DNA of 64,000 nucleotides from Anaerococcus degeneri (lineage in GTDB: Bacteria > Bacillota > Clostridia > Tissierellales > Peptoniphilaceae). This document shows, one piece after another, positions 33,902-41,829 of this stretch. The stretch's first letter is position 1. The number at the start of each line of letters is the position of its first letter. Made by a program: the position numbers and the translations under genes. Location: NCBI RefSeq assembly GCF_017874475.1, contig NZ_JAGGLO010000003.1, positions 62,001-126,000 of the forward strand. The letters run 5' to 3'. The notes under the pieces were generated by a model. It had not been told where the DNA came from, searched no databases, and worked only from the letters and a program-made list of their open reading frames with translations.

Positions 33902-34683
33902 TATTTAATCCTAACAGCGTGGATAGCTAGCCTTTGATCTTCATAATCATATTGGCATGTTGATAGGGTAATGATTTTGTCATCATCTGTAAAAGGTCGG
34001 GTATCAAGTTTTACTTCAGAATTTGACCTAAGTTTGTTAAAGTAAGGCACCTTATCTCCATCATAGGTAAAGTCTAAGGTCCTATAGTCAGAGCTTGATG
34101 GTGTACCATAGGCTGAAAAGATTAGATATTCCCTAAGTCCTTCTTCTGTAGTTAGGTAAATTGTCCTATTTTTTTCGGCAAATTCTTGCTTCCTAAATTG
34201 GTCTAGAGGAGTAAACATTGAGTCAATCTCTAGATGGTGACCATAAATTACAGAGTTGTCATCGTTTATATCTGCTGAATTGTAGACATCCATAAAGATA
34301 GAACCTGCTATGTCGTATTCCTTATTAAGGCCCTTTCTAAGGTAGAATTCATTATCAGGTCCTTGGAGTATCGGGTATTTTATCCCAGTTCCAGGAATTT
34401 CTAAAACTGCTATTACATCAGAATTTTGCTCTTTTAATTTTTTTAATAAGGTCAAGTGGATTTTTTCAAGCCTAGCTAGGGGATCCTTGATTTCTTCTGT
34501 TGGAACATTTGCATAATCATTAGAATCCACATCCGCTTCTGCTTGTTTGGATAAGTCCTCTATATATCTATTGTTTTTCATGTTTGTCCAATAATCAAGA
34601 CCTCTCTTGCCTAAGATACTAATGCAGGCTAGGATTATTAAAATTAGGACAAATCTAATGAATGCCATTATTTTTGATTTCAT
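33901..34683 (-). CDS. srtB: class B sortase
   Basis: A 260-residue membrane transpeptidase that attaches surface proteins to the wall. N-terminal anchor helix (FIRFVLILIILACISILG). The catalytic His is in VIYGHHLEIDSMF, the Cys in TLSTCQYDYEDQRLAIHAVRIK (C243), and the Arg is in the same tail. SSDYRTLDFTYDGDK and the long N-terminal helix favour class B. The start at 34681-34683 follows AAAGGTGG; a longer frame adding 15 residues has no SD. No sorting-signal substrate is visible in this window. Coupled to ogg by a one-base overlap, with no obvious functional link. Confidence 0.92.
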   Translation of the reverse strand: MKSKIMAFIRFVLILIILACISILGKRGLDYWTNMKNNRYIEDLSKQAEADVDSNDYANVPTEEIKDPLARLEKIHLTLLKKLKEQNSDVIAVLEIPGTGIKYPILQGPDNEFYLRKGLNKEYDIAGSIFMDVYNSADINDDNSVIYGHHLEIDSMFTPLDQFRKQEFAEKNRTIYLTTEEGLREYLIFSAYGTPSSSDYRTLDFTYDGDKVPYFNKLRSNSEVKLDTRPFTDDDKIITLSTCQYDYEDQRLAIHAVRIK

Positions 34684-34772
34684 TTTACCACCTTTAAAAA
34701 GTTTCGTTTCATTAGTATAATATACCATAAGAGAGAGTAAATAAAAGTTTTTTGTAAAAAAAAGGAGGACCT

Positions 34773-35009
34773 ATGAAAGATTACAAGTTATATGTAGGAA
34801 CAGTATGTAGATTTTGTAAAAAAGTTGAAGATTTCATGAAAGAAAATAATATAGATATTCCCCTAGTAAATATAAACGAAGACCGCAAGGCCATGATGGA
34901 ATTAATGGAAAAAGGCGGCAAGAGACAAATTCCTTGCCTCTACCACGATGGCGAGTACCTCTATGAATCCGATGATATCATAGAATATCTAAAAGAAAAT
35001 TACAAATAA
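34773..35009 (+). CDS. glutaredoxin-like protein
   Basis: A 78-residue thioredoxin-fold protein with the redox motif CRFC (residues 12-15), the cis-Pro site KRQIPCLYHDGEYLYESDDIIEYLKENY, and an overall glutaredoxin/GST-N layout. Probably a thiol-disulfide exchanger of unknown partner. Strong SD (aaaggagga). The HAD phosphatase gene starts 8 bp after it. Confidence 0.88.
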   Translation: MKDYKLYVGTVCRFCKKVEDFMKENNIDIPLVNINEDRKAMMELMEKGGKRQIPCLYHDGEYLYESDDIIEYLKENYK

Positions 35010-35017
35010 GGATAAAA

Positions 35018-35824
35018 ATGATTAAACTAATAGCATCTGATATTGATGAAACCATAATAAGTAAGGACCAAAAAGTACCAGAAAGAAATAAAAAAGCTAT
35101 TAAACAAGCAATTGAAAAAGGCCTAATAGTCACACTTGCAACAGGCAGAGGCCCATACGAAATTTTCGATATACCACAACAAGCTGGTGTCATTGCTGAT
35201 GATAGGTATATAATTTGTTGTAACGGCGCAGTTATAATGAATGTTAAGACTAAGGAAATTATTGATGTGGTTGACTTAGACTTTGCCTATGCAAAAAATG
35301 TTTTTTCCTATGCCTACGAGAACAAACTCACTTTTTACCTATATACCCTAGATAAAAAATACGGTATCAATTTAACTGACGATACAATAGTTGCAGAAAA
35401 GCATATTAATATATTAGATACTGACAATATTGATTTTCTAAAGGATGAAACCATTCTCAAGCTAATAATCAAAAATGAAGATATGAACCATCTCCAGGCT
35501 TTGGAAGTTGATATAGCAAGACTTACTAACTATGACCTTGAGATTTCTTATTCTTCAAATATGTATATGGAAATAAATGCCAAAGGCGTAAATAAGGCCG
35601 TAGCACTAAAAAAAGTCTGCGACCATTATGGAATAGATATGAAAGATGTCTTAGCCATTGGTGATAACTACAACGACGTGGCTATGCTAGAAGAAGCTGG
35701 CAGGTCTGTAGCAGTAAAAAACGCAAGACTCCAAGTAAAACAAACAGCCGACTATGTCACAAGCCTTGATCACAGCAAGGGTGCAGTTGGGGAAGCAATA
35801 GAAAAATTTGTCTTAAACTTATAG
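35018..35824 (+). CDS. Cof-type HAD phosphatase
   Basis: A 268-residue cytoplasmic sugar- or nucleotide-phosphatase of HAD subfamily IIB. Motif I is IASDIDETIIS (nucleophile Asp and acid Asp), motif II TLATGRG, and motif IV AIGDNYNDVAMLEEAG. Motif III Lys lies in the KGVNKAVALKKV region. The cap is the Cof type C2. Specific substrate unknown. In an operon with the glutaredoxin gene, ending at the palindromic repeat element. Confidence 0.93.
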   Translation: MIKLIASDIDETIISKDQKVPERNKKAIKQAIEKGLIVTLATGRGPYEIFDIPQQAGVIADDRYIICCNGAVIMNVKTKEIIDVVDLDFAYAKNVFSYAYENKLTFYLYTLDKKYGINLTDDTIVAEKHINILDTDNIDFLKDETILKLIIKNEDMNHLQALEVDIARLTNYDLEISYSSNMYMEINAKGVNKAVALKKVCDHYGIDMKDVLAIGDNYNDVAMLEEAGRSVAVKNARLQVKQTADYVTSLDHSKGAVGEAIEKFVLNL

Positions 35825-35837
35825 AAAATTTACAAAG

Positions 35838-36000
35838 AAAAAGGGGCTGTTGCAGAATGAATAAATCGTCCCAATATCACCAGAGGAACCTCTTAGAAAA
35901 TTTTGCCTCCATGAGCCGGCAGGCTATATAAAAAATTTTCTAAGAGAGCCCTCTGCTGATGGGACGATAGTTATTCACAATTTGCAACAGCCTCTTATTT
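35838..36000. repeat. long palindromic element, copy 1 (MITE/REP-like, bidirectional terminator)
   Basis: An A-run, left arm GGGGCTGTTGCAGAATGAAT (35843-35862) continuing to CGTCCC, a centre with GAGCCGGCAGGC, then a right arm that reads back GGGACGAT..ATTCACAATTTGCAACAGCC to about 35994, and a T-rich end. The whole about 155-bp unit can fold on itself. It sits between convergent genes. A second copy lies at 57351-57551. Confidence 0.85.
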
Positions 36001-36012
36001 TTATCCAAAATA

Positions 36013-36267
36013 TTAATAATAATCCCTATTTGTCATATACCTATATCCAAAATAGATAAGTCCCCCAAAGATAATTAGAGGTAGAAGGTGGGTTAGGATA
36101 CCAAAGATAATTACTATTGGTAAGATTATAAGACCACCAATTAGTAAAAATGGCAGGCTTACAAGGCCAAGAGTAAGACCTAGGACTCCTAAGATCAATT
36201 TAAAAACTAATTTTATAAGTGGGATGCCAATGAAAAAGGCCCCTATAATTAAAAGTAAGGTTAACAT
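36013..36267 (-). CDS. small hydrophobic membrane protein, function unknown
   Basis: 84 residues, nearly all hydrophobic, with three helices (LTLLLIIGAFFIGIPLI, GVLGLTLGLVSLPFLLIGGL, LPIVIIFGILTHLLPLIIFG) and a short polar tail FGYRYMTNRDYY. No named family recognised. SD is aaaggag, with a clear sigma-A promoter upstream and TATCTTAA repeats around it, which supports a real, regulated gene. LiaI/PspC-type small stress membrane proteins look similar in layout, but similarity is not enough to assign it. Confidence 0.7.
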   Translation of the reverse strand: MLTLLLIIGAFFIGIPLIKLVFKLILGVLGLTLGLVSLPFLLIGGLIILPIVIIFGILTHLLPLIIFGGLIYFGYRYMTNRDYY

Positions 36268-36287
36268 ATTGAACTCCTTTTGATAAT

Positions 36288-36315
36288 ATTATACATATCT
36301 TAAGTTTTGTGTCAA
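36288..36315 (-). promoter_or_regulatory. promoter of the small membrane protein gene
   Basis: Minus strand TTGACA (36310-36315), 16-bp spacer, TATAAT (36288-36293): both hexamers match the consensus exactly. The 12-mer ATATCTTAAGTT occurs at 36295-36306 inside the promoter and again at 36346-36357. Confidence 0.8.
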
Positions 36316-36380
36316 GTATCTTAATATTATTTTTAATATTTTTTTATATCTTAAGTTCGATTTCAATATATGTAAGGGAC

Positions 36381-36402
36381 AAAAAAAGGGAGCCTAGCTC
36401 CC
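36381..36402 (-). terminator. intrinsic terminator of the ferritin gene
   Basis: Minus strand GGGAGC-TAG-GCTCCC followed by seven T, 6 bases after the ferritin stop codon. Confidence 0.88.
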
Positions 36403-36408
36403 CTAAAA

Positions 36409-36888
36409 TTATTTTCTATAACCAAGTTCATGGTCAAGGATGTAGATTCCACCCCAGTTTCCGTTGATTCTTTCAAGTCTTGTTACGATTTTACCTACAG
36501 AATTTTCTTCTTCAACTTGTTCGTCGATGAAGCCTTTGATGAAAGAAAATACTCTAAGATCTTCATCTTTAGCAACTTCTGCTATTTCGTGAATTCTTCT
36601 TGTGACTTCTTGTTCATGAGCAAGAGCAGCCTTAAATACATCTACTAGGCTTTCGTAGTCATATTGTGGTTCAGGAATTGCTTTATATCTAACATCATAT
36701 CCTACTTCTTGAAGGAAATGTTTCATTGCTTCACCGTGTCCGATTTCTTCTTTAACTTGTTCATCAAACCAGTTGGTGATTCCATCAAGTTCAAGCCTAT
36801 CTGTATAAGCAGCCATTGCCTTATATACATAAGCTGATTCATATTCAAAGTTCATTTGTTCATTTAATAAATCTAATACTTTACTCAT
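36409..36888 (-). CDS. ftn: ferritin
   Basis: A 159-residue non-haem bacterial ferritin that oxidises and stores iron. The four-helix bundle shows the ferroxidase ligands: E in NFEYESAYVY, EEIGHGEAMKHF (Glu and His) and the later EQEVTRRIHEI and EQVEEENSVGKIV. The C-terminal helix ends in LERINGNWGGIYILDHELGYRK. SD aaaggag lies inside the end of the preceding small gene (8-base overlap). Iron control was not seen at this site, although the iron-import operon at 5-10 kb has a Fur-type box. Confidence 0.93.
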   Translation of the reverse strand: MSKVLDLLNEQMNFEYESAYVYKAMAAYTDRLELDGITNWFDEQVKEEIGHGEAMKHFLQEVGYDVRYKAIPEPQYDYESLVDVFKAALAHEQEVTRRIHEIAEVAKDEDLRVFSFIKGFIDEQVEEENSVGKIVTRLERINGNWGGIYILDHELGYRK

Positions 36889-37186
36889 TTATTTCTCCTT
36901 TTTCTAGCATCTCGCCGTATGGGATATACACTCCGTATATCTCTAAGTTTCTGGCCAAAATCTCCTTTATTACTTGTGTCGTATTTTCGGAGTTTATTTT
37001 AACTGTAAAAGTCTTATCCTTAATCATAAACTCATCCTCAGTTACTATACCCTTTGATTTTAGGGCGCAAAAAATTTCCATTGCCTCCTTCTTAGTTAAT
37101 TTGTCATCTAACTGGAAGCTAAAGGGAAAAACTTCTGCATTTTCTTCTAAAGGATTTATTTTTTTTATTAAAAGTAAGTCTTTCAT
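36881..37186 (-). CDS. hypothetical protein overlapping ferritin
   Basis: 101 residues, soluble, with mixed alpha/beta character (DLLLIKKINPLEENAEVFPFSFQ; TKKEAMEIFCALKSKGIVT; TFTVKINSENTTQVIKEILARNLEIYGVYIPY). No family recognised. The start at 37184-37186 follows AGGAG by six bases; an ATG two codons earlier sits on the SD itself. Translational overlap with ferritin suggests a linked role in iron or redox metabolism, which is inference. Confidence 0.65.
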   Translation of the reverse strand: MKDLLLIKKINPLEENAEVFPFSFQLDDKLTKKEAMEIFCALKSKGIVTEDEFMIKDKTFTVKINSENTTQVIKEILARNLEIYGVYIPYGEMLEKGEINE

Positions 37187-37227
37187 AGCCATCTCCTATT
37201 AGTAAAGATACCCATTTTTCAAAAAAC

Positions 37228-37851
37228 TTAACAATTATTTTCTTCCATCTCTTTTTTTGAAAAAATACAGCCACAATATTCTTGCCTATAAATCCCATAT
37301 TCTTTGGAAAGCTCGATTGATTTTTTGTAACCGTCCCTTTTCTTAAAGTCAGCGAAAAGATATTTAACCCCATATTCTTTTTCGAGTTCTTCGCCTATTT
37401 CATTAAGCCACTGGGCGTTTTTGTAAGGAGAAATTGAAAGGCTGGTTGTAAAATAATCATAGGATTTTTCCTTGGCAAGCCTTGCAGTTTCTCTTAGCCT
37501 GAGCTTATAACAATCATAGCAAGCCTCTCCAAACTCCTTATCGTCCTTTCTTTTTCGGGCGATATGGTCAAAGTCTTTCATATCATTAGATGGGATTATC
37601 ACTTGTCCACCAAAGTGAGATTTCTCCGCCACTATCTTTAAATTTTCAGCACGCTTATTAAGTTCTTCCCTTGGATAGATCATAGGATTATAAAAATATA
37701 GGTCCATGTCAAAATGGTCCCTAAGCCTTTCTATAACCTCAGTTGAGCAAGGCCCACAGCAAACCTGGAGCAAGAGCTTTGGTTTTTCGCCATTTTTATC
37801 AAGTTTTTTTATAATATCTTCCATGACCTTATTGTAGTTAATCTTGTTCAT
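37228..37851 (-). CDS. queH: epoxyqueuosine reductase QueH
   Basis: Last step of queuosine tRNA modification: reduces epoxyqueuosine to queuosine, the iron-sulfur-dependent alternative to QueG. About 207 residues. Cysteine ligands are in LLLQVCCGPCSTEV (C31, C32, C35), EACYDCYKLRLRETA and QEYCGCIFSKKE. All family motifs are present. The start at 37849-37851 follows AAAGG; a frame starting 18 bases earlier overlaps the ribosomal terminator. No other queuosine genes in the window. Confidence 0.94.
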   Translation of the reverse strand: MNKINYNKVMEDIIKKLDKNGEKPKLLLQVCCGPCSTEVIERLRDHFDMDLYFYNPMIYPREELNKRAENLKIVAEKSHFGGQVIIPSNDMKDFDHIARKRKDDKEFGEACYDCYKLRLRETARLAKEKSYDYFTTSLSISPYKNAQWLNEIGEELEKEYGVKYLFADFKKRDGYKKSIELSKEYGIYRQEYCGCIFSKKEMEENNC

Positions 37852-37867
37852 ATAAAACCTTTCAAGC

Positions 37868-37900
37868 AAAAAAATCGCAAGAATAAAATTCCTGCGATTT
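37868..37900 (-). terminator. intrinsic terminator of rplM-rpsI
   Basis: Minus strand AAATCGCA/TGCGATTT stem extended by GGAAT/ATTCT with a short loop, then seven T. Confidence 0.85.
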
Positions 37901-37911
37901 GCCTTTGTATA

Positions 37912-38304
37912 TTATCTCTTTGAGAATTGTGAAGATTTTCTTGCCTTTTTGAAACCAGGTTTCTTTCTTTCTTTTTTACGTGAATCACGTGTTAAGAAAC
38001 CAGCTCTCTTTAGGGCAATTCTTAGGTCAGGGTTTGCTTCAACTAAAGCTCTTGCGATAGCGTGTCTGATAGCTCCTGCTTGACCATTAAATCCACCACC
38101 GTTAACATTTACCCTAATGTCATAGCTTGTTAGGTTTTCTGTTAATGTTAGTGGGCTTCTTACAATAATTTTAAGAGATTCAAAATCAAAATATTGATCT
38201 AAATCTTTTCCGTTTACGATTATATTTCCAGATCCTGGTACCATTGTTACTCTTGCAACAGAGGTTTTTCTTCTACCAGTTGATTGAATAATGTTTCCTG
38301 CCAT
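37912..38304 (-). CDS. rpsI: 30S ribosomal protein S9
   Basis: A 130-residue small-subunit protein. Family motifs are [18 protein letters not shown] at the N-terminus, [21 protein letters not shown], and the C-terminal basic tail ending [12 protein letters not shown], which reaches the P-site tRNA. It follows rplM by 10 bp in the usual L13-S9 operon. Confidence 0.98.
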   Translation of the reverse strand: MAGNIIQSTGRRKTSVARVTMVPGSGNIIVNGKDLDQYFDFESLKIIVRSPLTLTENLTSYDIRVNVNGGGFNGQAGAIRHAIARALVEANPDLRIALKRAGFLTRDSRKKERKKPGFKKARKSSQFSKR

Positions 38305-38314
38305 ATTTTACTCC

Positions 38315-38755
38315 TTACTTAAGATCCAAAGCTTCTGGGAATTGTGCTTCATGACCGTGGTCGCTACCAGCATAAACTCTTAGTTTCTTTGCCATAGCAC
38401 GACCTAGTTTGTTGTGTGGAAGCATTCCTACGATTGCATGTTCAACAATTCTTTCTGGATATTTAGCCTTCATATCTTTGAATTTAGTGATTTTTAGACC
38501 ACCTGTGTATCCAGAATATCTCTTGTATTCTTTTTGATCTTCTTTGTTTCCTGTAAGCACTACCTTGTCAGCGTTGATTACTATTACATAATCTCCTGTG
38601 TCAAAGTGTGGAGTAAAGGTTGGTTTGTTCTTTCCTCTTAGTATTGCTGCAACTTGACTAGCTAGTCTACCTAGAACCATGCCTTCTGCATCAACAACAT
38701 ACCATTTTCTTTCGATGTTTGATGGAGTCGCAGTCCATGTCTTTTGATGTTTCAT
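38315..38755 (-). CDS. rplM: 50S ribosomal protein L13
   Basis: A 146-residue large-subunit protein. Motifs are [53 protein letters not shown] and [20 protein letters not shown]-like [15 protein letters not shown]. It starts after SD aggagg and a structured leader. First gene of the rplM-rpsI operon. Confidence 0.98.
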   Translation of the reverse strand: MKHQKTWTATPSNIERKWYVVDAEGMVLGRLASQVAAILRGKNKPTFTPHFDTGDYVIVINADKVVLTGNKEDQKEYKRYSGYTGGLKITKFKDMKAKYPERIVEHAIVGMLPHNKLGRAMAKKLRVYAGSDHGHEAQFPEALDLK

Positions 38756-38891
38756 CTCATCCTCCTATAATTTTTTCGGCTACTATATTTAGACACCGCA
38801 CTAGTAGCTTGCGGCTGTACTCGTCCTGGCATTTTTATATCGCTCCCAGGATATGCGATCGTCTCGATTCCTTATGAAGGTCTGAGTCGAC
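38756..38891 (-). ncRNA. L13-type ribosomal leader
   Basis: About 130 nt between the promoter and rplM. Several short complementary arms are visible, for example CCTGG/CCAGG around the GAGCGATAT loop and GCCGCAAGC..GTGCGG. Firmicutes carry an autoregulatory L13 leader (Rfam L13_leader) here. Assigned from position and structure, not from a covariance search. Confidence 0.6.
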
Positions 38892-38897
38892 TGATAT

Positions 38898-38926
38898 ATA
38901 ATACTTGCTTTTGAAGCTTTTGTCAA
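38898..38926 (-). promoter_or_regulatory. rplM-rpsI promoter
   Basis: Minus strand TTGACA (38921-38926), 17-bp spacer, TATTAT (38898-38903), a near-consensus strong promoter. Confidence 0.85.
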
Positions 38927-38933
38927 GATTTTC

Positions 38934-40394
38934 TTATTTTTTTGCCATCCTTTTGTAAGAATATGGAGAAAATAGCAAGAGCATTGGATAAAGCTCTAGC
39001 CTTCCAAATAGCATGGCCAAAGTTAGGGTGAATTTAGAAATTGGTGCCATTGATGCAAAGGAAGATACTGGCCCAAAATCTTTAAGTCCAGGTCCCACGT
39101 TGTTGTAAGTTGTGGCAACAGCTGCAAAGGCCGATTCAAAATTCTCAACATCACGGCTAACTATTATCATAAAGAGGATAAATAAAAGTATATATAGGAC
39201 CAAATACTTATTAACCGCCTCTTCGAGGTCATCGTCCATCCTCTTTCCATCAAGCTTGGTAATGGTAACTCTCTTTGGGTTTATTACTTTTTTGATGTGG
39301 TTGATTGTAGATTTAAAAAGGATTAAAAACCTTGAAACCTTAAAACCACCTGCAGTTGATCCAGCAGATGCTCCTATAAACATTAACAAAATTAAGATAT
39401 TTCTAGAAAACATCGGCCAAGAACCGTAGTCTGCCGATACATAGCCCGTAGTTGTCATTATGGACGAGACCGTAAAGAGAGACTGGATTCCTGTATAAAC
39501 AAGGTCCCCATAATAGTCTCTGATATTATAAAATATTAGGCCTGTCGCAAGGGCTACAATACCAAAATACCAATAAAGCTCTTCAGATTTAAAGCCTTCC
39601 CTAACTGACCTAATTAGGGCAAAGTAGTATAGATTGAAGTTTACTCCAAATAAGAGCATGGCAACAGAAAGGACAATTTCTATATACCTAGAATCATAGT
39701 ATCCTACTGATAATCCCTTGTTGGCAAATCCTCCAGTTCCTGCCGCTCCCATGGCATAAATTATCGAATCAAACAAATCCATACCGCCAAAAAGTAAAAA
39801 TATTACAGTTATTAGGGTCATTACGAGATAGATTATGTATAAGACTCTAGCTGTATAAGTAAGTTTTGGAGCAATTTTTCCAAAAGATGGTCCTGGCATT
39901 TCTGCTTTTAAGAGGCTTGATGATTCCTTGTTTGATTTTGGAAGTATAGCAAGGGTGAAAACCAAAATTCCCATACCTCCAATCAAGTGGGATAGGGACC
40001 TCCAAATAATTATTGAATGTGAAAGTAATTCCACATCATTTGCTACAGATGCCCCACAGGTTGTAAAACCACTGGCCATCTCAAAAAAGGCATCTAAAAA
40101 GGTGGGATAATTTGTCGGTGTCAAATACAAGGGTATAGCCCCAATTATAGAAAATAGGACCCAAGCGGCAGCTGTTGTAAATAAACCCTCCCTGGTATAA
40201 ATATGACCTTGTTCGTCACCGATTTTAACTAAGATACTTCCTGTAAAGCTTGCTATTAAAATTGGTATAAGAAAATATAATTTATCATAAAATCCTTCTC
40301 GGTAGATAAATGCCACCATTAATGGCACCAACATTAGTAGGGCCAACACTTGGAGCAATCTACCTAGGATGTAATTTATAACCTTACGATTCAT
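38934..40394 (-). CDS. trkH: Trk/Ktr potassium uptake protein, membrane subunit TrkH
   Basis: A 486-residue K+ channel-like membrane protein. It has four pore repeats of the TrkH type with filter-like segments: ASGFTTCGASVANDVE, GAAGTGGFANKGLSVG, SIMTTTGYVSADYGSWP and AVATTYNNVGPGLKDFG. SHLIGGMGILVFTLAILP also matches. Works with the cytoplasmic TrkA ring. It starts two bases after the trkA stop. The 3' end lies at 38934, next to the rplM promoter. Confidence 0.95.
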   Translation of the reverse strand: MNRKVINYILGRLLQVLALLMLVPLMVAFIYREGFYDKLYFLIPILIASFTGSILVKIGDEQGHIYTREGLFTTAAAWVLFSIIGAIPLYLTPTNYPTFLDAFFEMASGFTTCGASVANDVELLSHSIIIWRSLSHLIGGMGILVFTLAILPKSNKESSSLLKAEMPGPSFGKIAPKLTYTARVLYIIYLVMTLITVIFLLFGGMDLFDSIIYAMGAAGTGGFANKGLSVGYYDSRYIEIVLSVAMLLFGVNFNLYYFALIRSVREGFKSEELYWYFGIVALATGLIFYNIRDYYGDLVYTGIQSLFTVSSIMTTTGYVSADYGSWPMFSRNILILLMFIGASAGSTAGGFKVSRFLILFKSTINHIKKVINPKRVTITKLDGKRMDDDLEEAVNKYLVLYILLFILFMIIVSRDVENFESAFAAVATTYNNVGPGLKDFGPVSSFASMAPISKFTLTLAMLFGRLELYPMLLLFSPYSYKRMAKK

Positions 40395-40396
40395 AT

Positions 40397-41758
40397 TTAC
40401 TCCAATATATCATCTAAAACCTTGAAGCTGTGGTTGGTTGTTGCTACTAGGACTGAGTCGCCAAGGTTTATTTTTGACCTACCATTTGGGATTTCTATCT
40501 CAACCTGACCGTGGTCTATAGCAAGAACTAGGCTGTCGTCCCTGATATTTAGGTCTTTTAGAGGAGTGTCAAGGATTTTGGAATGGTCTATGGCCTTAAA
40601 TTCTATTACTTCAACTGCCCCATCCTCTAATCTATACAAGGACGAAATAGAAGATCCTCTTGCATTTACCTTAGACCTTACACGCCTGTTAATGACATCT
40701 GATGCAGCCATTTTTGGCGCAAATGTCGTATCATTATCCAAAATTCCAGTCATTTTCAAAAGTTTTGTCCTATTTACTTTTGCAATTACCTTCTCAAGTC
40801 CAGATTTTTGAGCAAGTAAGGAAATTAAAATATTTTCCTCATCTATACCTGTGAGGGCTAAAAGCGCATCAAAATGGTTTAGCCTTAGTTCTTCTAAGAC
40901 TTCTGGGCTTGTACCATCGGCGTTAATAACGACCGCTTCTTCATGCATTTCGCTAATGTCTTCGGCTTTTTTTCTGTCAATTTCTACGACTGTTACCTTA
41001 AAGCCCCTTTCGATTAAAAGACCAACTAGGTATTTAGAAATATTTCCAGCTCCTATTACCAGGATGTTTTTTATATCGTAGGCACCTTTCTGTTCATACC
41101 TGTAGAAGATATCCACATCTTCTTTTTCGCCTATGACATAAATTTTATCCCCGCTTTTAAGGACGTCATAACCGTGAGGTATATTTACTTTTCCGTCAGA
41201 GTTTATAATACCAATTAGGGTGTGGTAGTTTTCCGAATATGAAGTTAGGTCAGAAAGCTTCTTTCCATCAAGGGCAGAGCCTTCTTCTATAACTAATTCC
41301 ATCATGATTGCCCTGTCTTTAAAGAAGGACTCAACATTAAGGGCATGGGAGTATTTCAAGGTCCTTTGTAAGTCCTTGGCTGCTATGTATTCTGGGTTTA
41401 CTATTGACATGGCATCGGTAACCTGGCCTATAAATTTCCTATGCTTAACATAGCGAGGTTCCCTCATCCTTATAATTATATTCTTTGCTCCCAGATTTTT
41501 GGCAAAGGTCGATGCAATTAGGTTTACATCGTCAGATTGGCTGATGGCTATGAAAAGATCACAATCTTCTGCCCCAGCCTCGATTAGGGCTTCAACATCA
41601 CGGCCGTCTCCAACTAGGCCCATAACGTCGTTGGTTGCCAAAAGTTCATCTAAAACTTCCTTGTCTCTATCGATTACAACTATATCATGACCTTCATTTG
41701 ATAGGTCTTGTGTCACAAAAGAGCCGACTTTGCCGGCTCCCAAAATAATTATTTTCAT
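40397..41758 (-). CDS. trkA: Trk system potassium uptake regulator TrkA
   Basis: A 453-residue cytoplasmic gating subunit with two RCK modules. The first NAD-binding Rossmann starts MKIIILGAGKVGSFVTQDLSNEGHDIVVIDRD. A TrkA-C domain lies at about 140-215. The second Rossmann reads KNILVIGAGNISKYLVGLLIERGFKVTVVEID, with a second TrkA-C at about 370-450. It precedes trkH in a two-gene operon. SD is aaggag. Confidence 0.96.
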   Translation of the reverse strand: MKIIILGAGKVGSFVTQDLSNEGHDIVVIDRDKEVLDELLATNDVMGLVGDGRDVEALIEAGAEDCDLFIAISQSDDVNLIASTFAKNLGAKNIIIRMREPRYVKHRKFIGQVTDAMSIVNPEYIAAKDLQRTLKYSHALNVESFFKDRAIMMELVIEEGSALDGKKLSDLTSYSENYHTLIGIINSDGKVNIPHGYDVLKSGDKIYVIGEKEDVDIFYRYEQKGAYDIKNILVIGAGNISKYLVGLLIERGFKVTVVEIDRKKAEDISEMHEEAVVINADGTSPEVLEELRLNHFDALLALTGIDEENILISLLAQKSGLEKVIAKVNRTKLLKMTGILDNDTTFAPKMAASDVINRRVRSKVNARGSSISSLYRLEDGAVEVIEFKAIDHSKILDTPLKDLNIRDDSLVLAIDHGQVEIEIPNGRSKINLGDSVLVATTNHSFKVLDDILE

Positions 41759-41829
41759 TAAAGCTCCTTGGGAATTTTAAAAATCTACTAATATCTTACC
41801 GCTTTTATAAATTTCCCCATAAGATTTGC

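Noticed and set aside
35838-36000. Insertion sequence with a transposase
   Set aside because: Inverted ends resemble IS ends, but there is no ORF inside either copy; treated as a repeat element.
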